Shown piece after piece: positions 25,930 to 34,867 of a stretch of 64,000 bases of DNA. The notes under the pieces are model-generated. The model was not told where the DNA came from, did not search any database, and was given only the letters and a program-made list of their open reading frames with translations. The stretch is from Thermosyntropha lipolytica DSM 11003. GTDB lineage: Bacteria > Bacillota > Syntrophomonadia > Syntrophomonadales > Syntrophomonadaceae. Each line of letters opens with the position of its first letter. Within the stretch, counting starts at the first letter, position 1. The DNA lies in assembly GCF_900129805.1 (NCBI RefSeq), contig NZ_FQWY01000002.1, forward strand, positions 54,942 through 118,941. Reading direction: 5' to 3'. Position numbers and translations under genes: made by a program.

Positions 25930-27291
25930 TTAACTTCTTCCTCTCTCCTGCAAAATCTGATATAAGTCGGTAAATCCATTTCCTATTCGCCAGAAGGAAA
26001 TTCCCCCGAGATCATATTCCCTGGCTACCTTAAGCTTTTCCTCCAGACTTGTCCTGTTTTCCAGATAGATAATATGTCTGTTTCCATATTCATCATAGTA
26101 TATATAATACGGACTTAAGCTTAAGCTATCAAAATACTCGGTCAGCTTATATTTGCTTTTAAGCTGATTAAGGCGGGCAAGGGTAACAGTAGTTGCTCTT
26201 CCCCCCGCTGAAGACCAATCATAACCATAAGTCGGCACCCCTAAAAGAATCTTTTCCCGGGGAATCAATCCTGTCATATAATGGGCTACCTCCTTCACCC
26301 ACCACAAGGGAGCAACCGGCCCCGGTGCTGAAGTAGCGTAGCTGTAGTCATAAGCCATAACTACCACATAATCTGCTATTTTCCCTATATTTTCATATTC
26401 ATAAGCTACCGGCCATTTTTCCTTTCCGGTACGGGCAAAAACAGCTACGGATAAGGGAATATTTTCTCCCAAAGCGTTTTTAAGTTCGCGCAAAAAGGTG
26501 GTAAAATAAGGGCCATCAGCAGGATCTATAAATTCAAAATCGATATTTACCCCATTATAGCCGTCTCTTTTTACTACATACACAATATTATCAATAAGCC
26601 GCTTTCTATTCTGGCTGCTGGTTAAAAGCTCATGCAGAAGGTCTTTATTCATCAATGCTATACTGGCATGACTTTTAATTCCTGCTTCCCGGGTAAATTT
26701 TAAAATTTCCTCATAATTATCCTTATATTCATAAAAAAGATCACCTTTTCCATTAGTTTCAAACCAGCGAAAAGCTACATCAGTAAACAAACGGGCATTC
26801 TGTTTAAGCTCATCAAAAGCCCGGTAATAATAGTAGGCAAATACCAGCTTAGGCTGCTGGGAGTTAAAACTTATAGCAACTTCCCTTTTGCTGCCATCCC
26901 AAAACACTTTAGCACCTAAAGCCTCAGCGAAAAATCTTAAAGGGATATAAGTCCGGTTTTGGTAAATATAAGGCGGGGTATCAAAATAATAAATATTCCC
27001 ATCGACTACCGCTTTAAGGCTCCCTATGTAAAACTCCAGGTATTTCCCCTGACAATTAATAGCTATTTTACGCCTGGTTCCATCCCAAAAAACTTCTCCC
27101 CCGAAAGAAGGATGTTCAACTACCAGGCGTACAGGTACCATAACCCGATTATTCACCAATTGCGGCCCGGTTTCAAAAGTACACAGCTGGCCGTCAATTT
27201 TTATGTTAATATTGCTAGCCTGTACAGGATAAGCCAGCATAGATAGTAAAAAGCAAAACACCAGACCTAAAGCCGTAAATTTTTTATACAA
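25930..27291 (-). CDS. Exported GH18-type glycoside hydrolase with stalk domain
   Basis: 453 residues. Residues 1-25 are a Sec signal. Residues 30-145 are a copper amine oxidase N-terminal-like (stalk) domain, a wall-associated module in Clostridia, with VPVRLVVEHPSFGGEVFWDG and YIPLRFFAEALGAKVFWDG repeats. Residues 150-450 are a GH18 barrel: GYNGVNIDFEFI carries the DxxDxDxE-type acid/base glutamate, and VVMAYDYSYA and ILLGVPTYGYDW follow. This combination resembles spore cortex and wall enzymes such as SleL/YaaH, so a wall or spore peptidoglycan substrate is more likely than chitin. Monocistronic with good terminators around it. Confidence 0.88.
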   Translation of the reverse strand: MYKKFTALGLVFCFLLSMLAYPVQASNINIKIDGQLCTFETGPQLVNNRVMVPVRLVVEHPSFGGEVFWDGTRRKIAINCQGKYLEFYIGSLKAVVDGNIYYFDTPPYIYQNRTYIPLRFFAEALGAKVFWDGSKREVAISFNSQQPKLVFAYYYYRAFDELKQNARLFTDVAFRWFETNGKGDLFYEYKDNYEEILKFTREAGIKSHASIALMNKDLLHELLTSSQNRKRLIDNIVYVVKRDGYNGVNIDFEFIDPADGPYFTTFLRELKNALGENIPLSVAVFARTGKEKWPVAYEYENIGKIADYVVVMAYDYSYATSAPGPVAPLWWVKEVAHYMTGLIPREKILLGVPTYGYDWSSAGGRATTVTLARLNQLKSKYKLTEYFDSLSLSPYYIYYDEYGNRHIIYLENRTSLEEKLKVAREYDLGGISFWRIGNGFTDLYQILQERGRS

Positions 27292-27378
27292 ATTCTCCTC
27301 ACCTCTTAAAAAACATCATTTTCTTACAAAATTCGCATAAAAAACCGGCTTTCCTTTAGGTAAATAATGCCAAAAACA

Positions 27379-27412
27379 AAAAGGCCTCCGTTTTGCGGAA
27401 GCCTTAAAAAAA
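27379..27412. terminator. Intrinsic terminator after the 27419 gene
   Basis: AAGGCCTCCG (27381-27390) pairs with CGGAAGCCTT with one mismatch. A/T runs on both sides make it usable in both directions. Confidence 0.8.
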
Positions 27413-27418
27413 TTCTAT

Positions 27419-27610
27419 TTAATTCAGATATTTCTTATGGGGGAAAATCGCTTCTAAATCAGCCGCTGGAATATGGACCAAATTGTCCTGATTTACTACA
27501 GCCAGAATAACCATCTCCTCACCGCTATATTCTTCCCGGTAAAACCCTAAGACACAAACGGTAAGGACATTGCCATCAATATATACGGTAAAAATATCTC
27601 CCTTATTCAA
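27419..27610 (-). CDS. Small conserved-type protein of unknown function
   Basis: 63 residues from a TTG at 27610 that overlaps the amidohydrolase stop (TTGAATAA) and has GGGGGGAT upstream; the frame is open to 27646. The sequence is beta-rich (DIFTVYIDGNVLTVCVLGFY) and acidic. I do not recognise a family. Translational coupling to the amidohydrolase and a terminator behind it support it as real. Confidence 0.6.
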   Translation of the reverse strand: MNKGDIFTVYIDGNVLTVCVLGFYREEYSGEEMVILAVVNQDNLVHIPAADLEAIFPHKKYLN

Positions 27611-28748
27611 GTTTATCCCCCCATAAAAGGCCATCAACCAGAACATATCTTACTCGGGTCCTAAAGTCCAGCGGATGTCCATCAAAAATAACTATATCGG
27701 CTCTTTTGCCCGGAGCAATAGAGCCCAGTTCATCATCACATTTTAATATTCTAGCCGGCTGCCAGGTTAGAGCCTTTAAGGCCTTTTCTTCCTCTAAACC
27801 TTCTCTTACCGCTAAAGCAGCACAAACGCGTAAATGTTCAACCGGTATTACCGGATGATCAGTTATAAAAGCAAAATTTACCCCCGCCTTAGCAAGGAGG
27901 TAAGCATTCCTAAACGAAACCTCCTTCATCTCTACTTTGGCACGGTTAACCAGAAGCGGACCCAAAAACACGGGCACATCCCTTTTCACCAGTTCATCAG
28001 CTACCATAAAAGCTTCTGTCCCGTGCTGGATAACCAGATCAAAGCCAAACTCATCTTTTATGCGCAGAGCAGTTAAAATATCATCAGCCCGGTGGGCATG
28101 TAAAAAAAGCGGTATTTCCCGGCGCAAAACTTTAAAAAGGGGTAAAAGCTTGAACTCTTCTTCCGGGGATAAATCTTTTTTCTCCATTTTCTTTAAAGCA
28201 TTATAAAAAGCCTGCCTGAGTAAACTTGCATTAGCCATTCTGGTTTTAGGCGACTTTTTTTCTGCTGCATATACCCTTTTGGGATTTTCACCTAAAGCCG
28301 CCTTTAAGGCAAGCGGATTCTTATAAATCATCCCGGTCATATTCTCCGCCAGATGTTTTAAAAAAACGGCCTGCCCGCCTATAATATTGGCACTTCCCGG
28401 CATACTTACCGATCTGGTCACTCCGCCTCTTAAAGCATCAGTAAATGCCAAATCGGCAAAATTTATACCGTCTACCGCCTGCAGCTCGGGACTTATCGGA
28501 TTATCTATTTCGTTTACATCATCCCCTTCTACCCGATATATTTCTTCTTCCAGCCCTATATGGGTATGAGAGTCAATAAATCCTGGTGTTACATAACATC
28601 CCGCAGCATCAATAACCTGGCATTCCTTTTTAATTTCTACATCCGTGCCGACTTCCCTGATAAAACCGTCTTCGATAATAATAGTTCCCTTTTCTATTAA
28701 CCCTGCCCTATCCATGGTGAGTATTCTGCCATTTTTTATAGCCAGCAT
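27603..28748 (-). CDS. Amidohydrolase (imidazolonepropionase-like)
   Basis: 381-residue metal-dependent hydrolase. The first metal motif is GFIDSHTHIGLEEE; others are LFLHAHRADDI, VIQHGTEAF and AFITDHPVIPV. The N- and C-terminal beta-sandwich pieces (KNGRILTMDRAG and LGSIAPGKRADIVIFDGHPL) are typical of the large amidohydrolase superfamily. The exact substrate is unknown; the family includes imidazolonepropionase, dipeptidases and N-acetylglucosamine-type deacetylases. Codirectional with the C26 amidotransferase gene upstream. Confidence 0.88.
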   Translation of the reverse strand: MLAIKNGRILTMDRAGLIEKGTIIIEDGFIREVGTDVEIKKECQVIDAAGCYVTPGFIDSHTHIGLEEEIYRVEGDDVNEIDNPISPELQAVDGINFADLAFTDALRGGVTRSVSMPGSANIIGGQAVFLKHLAENMTGMIYKNPLALKAALGENPKRVYAAEKKSPKTRMANASLLRQAFYNALKKMEKKDLSPEEEFKLLPLFKVLRREIPLFLHAHRADDILTALRIKDEFGFDLVIQHGTEAFMVADELVKRDVPVFLGPLLVNRAKVEMKEVSFRNAYLLAKAGVNFAFITDHPVIPVEHLRVCAALAVREGLEEEKALKALTWQPARILKCDDELGSIAPGKRADIVIFDGHPLDFRTRVRYVLVDGLLWGDKLE

Positions 28749-28845
28749 AAATATGTTTTTCCCCTTTCCTCTCCCTTATCATCTTATGAAATCATATTTC
28801 TGGATGTTCAATATCTCCTACGGGTGGATTTAATCTATTATAATA

Positions 28846-29541
28846 CTAACAACTATACTTAAGACAAGAACTTACCAAAGACCTAAATAAGTAAAAAGAG
28901 TATTTATCTTCCATGCACTCCGGATGCCACTGAACCCCGATAACAAAAGGATGATCTTGGCTTTCCAGGGCTTCAGCTATTCCATCCGCCGCCCGGGCCG
29001 TTATCTTTATATTGGCCCCCGGTTTATCTACGGCTTGATGATGGAAGCTGTTTACCCTTATCTTTTCTGCTCCCAGTATCCGGTGTAAAATACTCCCTTT
29101 TTCTATAAATATATCATGGAAAGGATAATAGCAAGGAGCATTCTGCTCATGAGAAAGCGAAGTAGAAATATCCTGTATAAGGCTTCCCCCGGCAGCTACA
29201 TTTAAAACCTGACATCCCCGGCAGATACCCAAAACCGGTTTATTTCCGCCCAAAAGCCTTACGGCCAGCATCATCTCAAACCTGTCCCGCAAAGGATTTA
29301 TTCTCCTTACCGCAGGTAAGGCTTCTTCTCCCCAGTAAAAAGGGTTGAGGTCTCCTCCCCCGCTGAAAATAAAACCATGGCATATATTGATATAATTATT
29401 TACCACCACTTCATCCGCCACCGGAGGCAGAATAATCCCCAGCCCTCCGGCATTGAATACCGCATCAAGGTAATACTTCCTGACGCCTATTAAATTTTCA
29501 TCTTCCAGAAAGTTTCCCGTTATGCCAATAATAGGACGCAA
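28846..29541 (-). CDS. Class I glutamine amidotransferase, peptidase C26 (gamma-glutamyl hydrolase type)
   Basis: 231 residues. The nucleophile elbow is VLGICRGCQVLNVA, the substrate segment SGGGDLNPFYWGEE and the histidine-glutamate pair VQWHPECM. This family contains PuuD (gamma-glutamyl-GABA hydrolase) and other gamma-glutamyl peptide hydrolases. No polyamine genes are adjacent, so the substrate is open. It starts MRPIIGITGNFLED after an AGGGAGGAG-like site. Confidence 0.87.
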   Translation of the reverse strand: MRPIIGITGNFLEDENLIGVRKYYLDAVFNAGGLGIILPPVADEVVVNNYINICHGFIFSGGGDLNPFYWGEEALPAVRRINPLRDRFEMMLAVRLLGGNKPVLGICRGCQVLNVAAGGSLIQDISTSLSHEQNAPCYYPFHDIFIEKGSILHRILGAEKIRVNSFHHQAVDKPGANIKITARAADGIAEALESQDHPFVIGVQWHPECMEDKYSFYLFRSLVSSCLKYSC

Positions 29542-29767
29542 AAAATCTCCTCCCTATATATGAATTCATCTATATCTATTCTCTTGGTATAGCCGTTAAT
29601 GTATATATAATAATGATTAGCAAATGCAGATTTGTTTTTCCATTAAGCAACCCCTCCTTCAGGCCCCCTTTTTATCGGAACCATTTTGCTTGACCCTTTA
29701 ATTTCTCCATAACAGCTATAAAATCTATTTATCAATATTACACCTGCAAGAAATATAGAAATAAATC
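29542..29767. other. Intergenic region between divergent genes
   Basis: About 225 nt between the minus-strand C26 gene and the plus-strand Fur-box promoter. It is AT-rich. No reading frame or RNA gene was recognised. It must hold the minus-strand promoter for the C26 gene. Confidence 0.4.
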
Positions 29768-29796
29768 TTGACTGCAATCTTTTTATCTTTTATTAT
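29768..29796 (+). promoter_or_regulatory. Sigma-A promoter of the SLH gene
   Basis: TTGACT (29768-29773), exactly 17 nt, TATTAT (29791-29796). The last two bases of the -10 box overlap the Fur-type palindrome. Confidence 0.8.
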
Positions 29797-29825
29797 TGAT
29801 ATTGATAATCATTATCAATATCAAT
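29795..29825. promoter_or_regulatory. Fur-type operator, perfect 31-bp palindrome
   Basis: ATTGATATTGATAAT-C-ATTATCAATATCAAT: two perfect 15-nt arms around one C. It contains GATAATCATTATC, the core of the classical Fur box, and covers the predicted transcription start. Confidence 0.9.
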
Positions 29826-29841
29826 AAAGGGGGTTAAAAAA

Positions 29842-30375
29842 TTGAGACTTCTACCTTTTTCTTCTAGCAAAACTAAATTACTGTTAACATTTATTCTTAT
29901 TTTAGCCTTACTAATCAGCACCTCGTCATTTCCAGCCTATGGTAACGAACCAGATAAAAAAATCGGTGTACTGCTGATCGCCCACGGTTCTAACCAGGAA
30001 AGCTGGAACAATAAAGATCCAATTTTTCAGGACACAGAAGGCCACTGGGCACAAGACCATATTAAAAAAGCATACAGTATTGGCTTGATTGCCGGATATG
30101 ATAACAATAAATTTGCACCCGACTCACCTATAACCCGTGAACAGGCAGCGGTTATAATTGCCCGTATGAATGAAATCACTGGTAAATATTCCACTTCTGG
30201 CAGTAACAAAAATTTAAATTTTGCCGATACACATCTTATCTCTGCCTGGGCTAGAAAAGGAGTGCAAAAATGCATAGATATGAATATAATGCATGGTTAT
30301 CCTGATAATAGATTTTATCCTGACCAGAAACTCAAAAGAAGCGAAGCTTGTGTTATTTTTTCCCAAATGCTTTAA
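29842..30375 (+). CDS. Exported SLH-domain protein with a CbiX/CbiK-like chelatase N-terminal remnant
   Basis: 177 residues from TTG at 29842, 8 nt after AAAGGGGG. Residues 1-34 are a signal peptide. Residues 39-54 (KKIGVLLIAHGSNQESWN) match the first strand and metal-binding histidine of sirohydrochlorin cobaltochelatases (CbiX/CbiK), but the rest of that domain is absent. Residues 58-110 and 122-177 are two S-layer homology domains (EGHWAQDHIKKAYSIGLIAG and AWARKGVQKCIDMNIMHGYP). It looks like a larger exported chelatase-SLH protein that lost its middle, in frame. Expression should be iron-repressed through the Fur box. A haem or metal-binding surface role is inference. Confidence 0.8.
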   Translation: MRLLPFSSSKTKLLLTFILILALLISTSSFPAYGNEPDKKIGVLLIAHGSNQESWNNKDPIFQDTEGHWAQDHIKKAYSIGLIAGYDNNKFAPDSPITREQAAVIIARMNEITGKYSTSGSNKNLNFADTHLISAWARKGVQKCIDMNIMHGYPDNRFYPDQKLKRSEACVIFSQML

Positions 30376-30445
30376 GGCTAAATTTTCAATTTGTTCCCTC
30401 CCTTCACTAATATAAATAAAACCTCACCCATAGTACCTTTTCCCC

Positions 30446-30482
30446 AAAAATACCCCGGTATTTCTACACCGGGGTATTTTTT
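30446..30482. terminator. Bidirectional terminator between SLH gene and toxin gene
   Basis: AAAAATACCCCGGT pairs with ACCGGGGTATTTTT around a 9-nt loop, with T-runs in both directions. Confidence 0.92.
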
Positions 30483-30495
30483 CCCTTATGTAATT

Positions 30496-30855
30496 TTACA
30501 CTTCAGTTAAACCCAGGCTTATAAGCAAAGCCTCGTCTACTTTCTTCATGGTCTCTTCATTCAATACCGCTATACGCTGTTTCAGCCTGGTTTTATCGAT
30601 AGTTCTTATCTGTTCTGCCAGTATAACAGAATCTTTTTCCAGACCATAGGTTTCCGCCTTTAATTCTACATGGGTAGGTAGTTTAGCCTTATTTATTTGT
30701 GAGGTTATGGCCAGTATAATCGTAGTCGGACTATACTGGTTGCCAATATCATTTTGCACAACCAAAACCGGCCTTATCCCGCCCTGTTCTGATCCTATAA
30801 CCGGGTTTAGCTGAGCAAAATAAATCTCACCTCGTTTTATCATCAAGCATATCAC
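30496..30855 (-). CDS. ndoA: MazF/NdoA-type endoribonuclease toxin
   Basis: 119-residue PemK/MazF-fold mRNA interferase. The N-terminal [20 protein letters not shown] with RPVLVVQND is nearly identical in pattern to Bacillus EndoA, which cuts at [20 protein letters not shown] is also conserved. It overlaps its antitoxin by 4 nt and sits downstream of alr, the standard Firmicutes context. It ends at a strong bidirectional terminator. Confidence 0.93.
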   Translation of the reverse strand: MICLMIKRGEIYFAQLNPVIGSEQGGIRPVLVVQNDIGNQYSPTTIILAITSQINKAKLPTHVELKAETYGLEKDSVILAEQIRTIDKTRLKQRIAVLNEETMKKVDEALLISLGLTEV

Positions 30856-31136
30856 TCCACTGATTTTTCTACCCTTTTTTTCATAACCTCATCTTCCACT
30901 CCCACATTTTCATAGGCCAAACGCAGATTTATCTCCGCCATTTCCATATAGCCTTTTCGCATCTTTTCCCGCATTAAAACCTTTTTACGCTCCCCAAGAT
31001 AAAACTGGATAGCATCCCTTATTATCTCACTGCGGGTTTTAGAATCAGCAAGCATTATATCATCAACCTCGGAAAGGAGGTTTTCGGGAACAGTAATTAT
31101 TATCCTCTTTGAGGCTGGCAAGATGAGCACCTCCAC
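30852..31136 (-). CDS. ndoAI: Ribbon-helix-helix antitoxin of NdoA
   Basis: 94 residues. N-terminal ribbon-helix-helix ([20 protein letters not shown], then [16 protein letters not shown]), with a charged C-terminus that would cover the toxin. Paired with the downstream MazF-type gene through an ATGA overlap. The DNA-binding half suggests autoregulation; no clear operator was assigned in the 80 nt upstream. Confidence 0.88.
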   Translation of the reverse strand: MEVLILPASKRIIITVPENLLSEVDDIMLADSKTRSEIIRDAIQFYLGERKKVLMREKMRKGYMEMAEINLRLAYENVGVEDEVMKKRVEKSVE

Positions 31137-31215
31137 AATAGCAAAACATATAAACCGATATAAACATTATATATAAAACAGAAAGGTGCTCGCAAATCCA
31201 ATAATTTCTTTTTGC

Positions 31216-32340
31216 CTACCCTGCAATATAAACCCGGGGAACCCGGGGGCCTATACAGGATACTATCTCATAATTTATGGTTCCTATAATAGCTGCCAGG
31301 TCATCTGCCGTTACTCCATCTTCTTCACGCCCAAAAAGAATAACTTCATCTCCTTCTTTTACCCCTTCTACTCCGGTCACATCAAACATACACTGATCCA
31401 TACACACCGTACCTATCAAAGGCACTTTAACCCCTCTTACTACCGCCCAGGCTTTGTTGGACAAAAGCCGGCTGTAACCATCGGCATAGCCTATAGGTAC
31501 AGTAGCCACCTTGGTAGGAGAAGTGCACCTATAAGTTCGACCATAGCTTACTGTATATCCAGGCGGCAGCACTTTAAGAAAAACTATCCTGCTCTTAAGG
31601 CGCATAGCGGGAATAATTTTCAGCCTATCCCGCTTTACTTCCCGGGAAGGATAAAGGCCATATAAAGTGATTCCCGCCCGCACCATATTAAACCTGGCTT
31701 CCGGTATATCAATAAGGGCAGCACTGTTGGAACAATGTTGCCAAGGAATTTTTATGCCCTCTTCTTCTATTTTCTTTATAAATCGGTTAAACTTATCTAG
31801 CTGCTCATAAGCAAAAGCTTTATCTTCAGTATCAGCCGTAGCCAAATGGGTAAATACCCCTTCCAATTCCACACCCGGCAAACAGGCTATCTCCTTTACA
31901 AGCGCCAGGCCATCTTCATCAGGGAAGAAGCCTAATCTCCCCATTCCGGTATCGATCTTTAGATGTATCCTGGCTTTGCTTCCTAGCCTGACGGCAGCAG
32001 CCGATAAAGCCCTAGCCGCTTCCAGATTAAAAACTGTACTGCTTATATTATTTTTTACCACCACCTCCGCATAACAAGGGGGAATATACCCCAGAACCAG
32101 TACCGGATTTTTTATCCCGCTACTACGCATGGTCAAAGCTTCATCCAGGCTGGCAACCCCAAAATATTCTACCTTTTCCTGCAAACAAACCTTGCATATC
32201 TCCAGCATTCCATGTCCATACGCATTGGCCTTTACTACCGCCATTATCTGTGCCTTACCTGCTGCTTCCCTGATACAGCGCAAATTATGTCTTACCGCCC
32301 CTAAATCTATTTCTGCCCAGGTAGGCCTTTTATTATCCAT
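31216..32340 (-). CDS. alr: Alanine racemase
   Basis: PLP enzyme making D-alanine for peptidoglycan. 374 residues. The PLP lysine is in MAVVKANAYGHGM (near residue 38). The glycine-rich phosphate contacts, KIDTGMGRLGF, and the second active-site tyrosine region SYGRTYRC are visible, and the C-terminal barrel has IGTVCMDQCMFDV. The start overlaps the CBS-protein stop by 8 nt, so the pair is coupled. Confidence 0.95.
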   Translation of the reverse strand: MDNKRPTWAEIDLGAVRHNLRCIREAAGKAQIMAVVKANAYGHGMLEICKVCLQEKVEYFGVASLDEALTMRSSGIKNPVLVLGYIPPCYAEVVVKNNISSTVFNLEAARALSAAAVRLGSKARIHLKIDTGMGRLGFFPDEDGLALVKEIACLPGVELEGVFTHLATADTEDKAFAYEQLDKFNRFIKKIEEEGIKIPWQHCSNSAALIDIPEARFNMVRAGITLYGLYPSREVKRDRLKIIPAMRLKSRIVFLKVLPPGYTVSYGRTYRCTSPTKVATVPIGYADGYSRLLSNKAWAVVRGVKVPLIGTVCMDQCMFDVTGVEGVKEGDEVILFGREEDGVTADDLAAIIGTINYEIVSCIGPRVPRVYIAG

Positions 32341-32788
32341 CTTTTCTTACCAGAAATTTTAAGATATCATTCCGGGTAATAATTCCGGTTATTACTCCAT
32401 CCTTAACTACCGGTACCCGGTTTACTTTCTCATTCTGCATAATCCGGGCCACTTCCGGCACCGGGGTATTTTCATCTACCGTAATTACCCGGGCAGTCAT
32501 CACCTCTTTTACCTGGGAAGCAAAGTATTTGCGAATATGGTTATTAAATTTTATGGGGTTTTCTAAAAAAATAATACTGTCAAATAAAGTAATATAAAAA
32601 GGCACCTTGAACTCAGACGCCTTAACCATCAAATCCTTTTCCGTAACTATGCCCAGTATTCTTCCTTCGTCATCTACCACCGGGATCCCGCTTATCTTAT
32701 TATCCACCATAATCTTAGCCGCTTCTTCTATCGTAGTATCAGGCTTAACGGTAATAACTTCCCGCGTCATTATATCCCTGGCTAACAT
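32333..32788 (-). CDS. CBS-pair protein
   Basis: 151 residues made of two CBS motifs (MLARDIMTREVITVKPDTTI with ISGIPVVDDEGRILGIVTEK, and VKEVMTARVITVDENTPVPE with VNRVPVVKDGVITGIITRND). Such proteins bind adenine nucleotides and sense energy state. A 30-residue insert between them (FYITLFDSIIFLENPIKFNN) is common in the Firmicutes stand-alone family. Cotranscribed with alr and nnr; target unknown. Confidence 0.85.
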   Translation of the reverse strand: MLARDIMTREVITVKPDTTIEEAAKIMVDNKISGIPVVDDEGRILGIVTEKDLMVKASEFKVPFYITLFDSIIFLENPIKFNNHIRKYFASQVKEVMTARVITVDENTPVPEVARIMQNEKVNRVPVVKDGVITGIITRNDILKFLVRKDG

Positions 32789-32843
32789 TTTTCTCCTCCT
32801 CTTGCAAATAATTTTTTTTATTAGACATGAGACTGCCCTCTGT

Positions 32844-34397
32844 CTAGCAAGCTTCCATCTGCCTTAAAACTTCCGGCAGCCATTCTACCAGATCAAGAGC
32901 TATAAGTCCTCTTTCTCCCTTGGCCATAGAGGCTAAATCTCCTGCCCGGCCATGGACATATACACCAGCTACTGCCGCCATTTGCGGATTAAGGCCCTGG
33001 GCAATAAAACCGCTTATAATCCCGCATAATACATCACCACTACCAGCAGTAGCCATACCTGGATTTCCGGTTAAATTTACATACACATCACCACTAGGCA
33101 TAGCAACTACCGTCTTGTTTCCCTTCAAAACCAGAGTTACATTCCAATCTACGGCAAAGCTGCGCGCTATTTCTACCCGGTCGGCCTGCACTTCTTTTAT
33201 GCTCTTTTGCAAAAGCCTTGCCATTTCCCCCGGATGAGGAGTCAAAACTACCGGTACCTGCCTGTTTTTTAAAATACTTATATCTTCAGCCAGAGCATTG
33301 ATCCCATCTGCATCTATCACCAGCGGAACTCCTGCTTTTTCCAGAATAAAATTCATTATCGCCTTAGCCTCTAAATAACGCGACATACCACAGCCCACAG
33401 CACAAACCGATACGGCTCCTAAAAGATTTTCTATCGCCGGCAGGGCTTCTACGGCAATAGCTGCCTTTCCCGTCTCCGCCAGAGGAACAGTCATAATTTC
33501 AGGGCGAAAACCTGCCACTATAGGAAGCAGCGATTCCGGAACCGCAGCAGTAACCAGTCCAGCTCCTGCCCGCAAGGCAGCATAAGCAGCCATACTTACT
33601 GCCCCCGTCATACCCAGGGAACCGCCTAGCACCAGTACATGACCATAAGTACCTTTATGTGATTCACGCTTTCTTTTCCCCCAATAAGGTTTTATCGTTT
33701 CCTCGCGGATTAGATTACTTTTTAAACTGCTCTGTTCCAGTAAAAAACGGGGAATAGATATATCTGCCACCGTAAGATTTCCGGTGAAATCAGCACCTGG
33801 CTCTAAAATATGTCCCCACTTGGGAGCAGCAAAAGTAACGGTATGGGAAGCTCTTACCGCTGTACTATGTACTTTGCCCGTATCCGCCTCTACTCCTGAA
33901 GGTATATCTACAGCTATCACCGGCACCCCTCTGCTGTTAATTATATTTACTACTCCGGCTTCAAATTCCTGTAAACTTCCTTTAAATCCTATCCCATATA
34001 TGCTGTCAACTATTATTTCCGCCTTCTGGACTTCCTCAGCAAATTTTTCCATATGTTCAGGTTCATACAGAGGATAAATATCCCCTTTTATTTTCTGCAT
34101 GATTTCATAATTTATCCTCGTATCCGGAGTAAGCTCCTCTTTTTTACCCATAACAAAAACGGTTACTCTAGCTCCTCCGTTCATAAGCTGCCTGGCTATT
34201 ACCAGGCCATCTCCCCCGTTATTACCTCTGCCCGCTACTACTACCACCTTTTTATTTCTTATTTCCCCCAGTATCTCATTTATAACTTCAACCGTGCGTA
34301 TTCCAGCATTTTCCATAAGGACAATACCAGGTATTCCATATTCATTGATCGCCATCCCATCAATAAGCCTCATTTCCTCTGCCCGCAATATTTTCAA
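32844..34397 (-). CDS. nnr: Bifunctional NAD(P)H-hydrate epimerase/dehydratase
   Basis: Repairs hydrated NAD(P)H. Fused YjeF_N epimerase (residues 1-210; VAGRGNNGGDGLVIARQL, DSIYGIGFKG) and C-terminal ribokinase-like ADP-dependent dehydratase (residues 225-517; LGGSLGMTGAVSMA, VLTPHPGEMARLL and NPGMATAGSGDVLCGIISG). Start TTG at 34397 has AGGAGG 8 nt upstream; the GTG at 34406 overlaps that site. Either way the gene begins inside the end of acpS, with about 40 nt overlap. Confidence 0.94.
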   Translation of the reverse strand: MKILRAEEMRLIDGMAINEYGIPGIVLMENAGIRTVEVINEILGEIRNKKVVVVAGRGNNGGDGLVIARQLMNGGARVTVFVMGKKEELTPDTRINYEIMQKIKGDIYPLYEPEHMEKFAEEVQKAEIIVDSIYGIGFKGSLQEFEAGVVNIINSRGVPVIAVDIPSGVEADTGKVHSTAVRASHTVTFAAPKWGHILEPGADFTGNLTVADISIPRFLLEQSSLKSNLIREETIKPYWGKRKRESHKGTYGHVLVLGGSLGMTGAVSMAAYAALRAGAGLVTAAVPESLLPIVAGFRPEIMTVPLAETGKAAIAVEALPAIENLLGAVSVCAVGCGMSRYLEAKAIMNFILEKAGVPLVIDADGINALAEDISILKNRQVPVVLTPHPGEMARLLQKSIKEVQADRVEIARSFAVDWNVTLVLKGNKTVVAMPSGDVYVNLTGNPGMATAGSGDVLCGIISGFIAQGLNPQMAAVAGVYVHGRAGDLASMAKGERGLIALDLVEWLPEVLRQMEAC

Positions 34398-34773
34398 AAT
34401 GTCCACCTCCTAAAGCTATAATCGCAGCCACCGCCTGGCTCTTAGAATGGGACAAACTTAAAATCATCCTCTCTATCCCCGCCTTCTCCTGCCAGAGCAA
34501 GGCCTGTCCGTGCAATACGATCCTTGGCCTTCCGCTTTTTTCATTTCTAACTTCTACTTCCTGAAACCTTATTCCGCTTGCAAAATATGGATGTACTTTG
34601 CGCAATGCTTCCTTAGCCGCCCACCTAGCGGCCAGTGAGGGATAAGGGTCTTTTTTGCTAAAACAGTAGGCAATCTCTTCCGGAGTAAAAACCCGCTTTA
34701 AAAAGCGCGGGGTTCTCTGGACCACCTCTTTTATGCGTTCTATATCTACAATATCTATCCCTATAAACATCAT
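34360..34773 (-). CDS. acpS: Holo-ACP synthase
   Basis: Transfers phosphopantetheine from CoA to ACP, activating AcpP encoded at 8837. 137 residues. The Mg-binding GIDIVDIERI and the SLAARWAAKEALRKV helix with the FTPEEIAYC segment are diagnostic. Its end overlaps nnr, the usual acpS-nnr-alr arrangement of Firmicutes. Confidence 0.94.
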   Translation of the reverse strand: MMFIGIDIVDIERIKEVVQRTPRFLKRVFTPEEIAYCFSKKDPYPSLAARWAAKEALRKVHPYFASGIRFQEVEVRNEKSGRPRIVLHGQALLWQEKAGIERMILSLSHSKSQAVAAIIALGGGHFENIAGRGNEAY

Positions 34774-34817
34774 ACCACCTGCCCATTATTATATATGCAT
34801 TATAACCCAAAAATAAT

Positions 34818-34846
34818 AGCCCTGGAAACTTCATCCCTCCAGGGCT
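34818..34846 (-). terminator. Intrinsic terminator after cheW
   Basis: AGCCCTGGA (34818-34826) pairs with TCCAGGGCT (34838-34846). On the minus strand it is followed by ATTATTTTTGG. Confidence 0.85.
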
Positions 34847-34867
34847 CTCTTATATTAAAACTCGACC

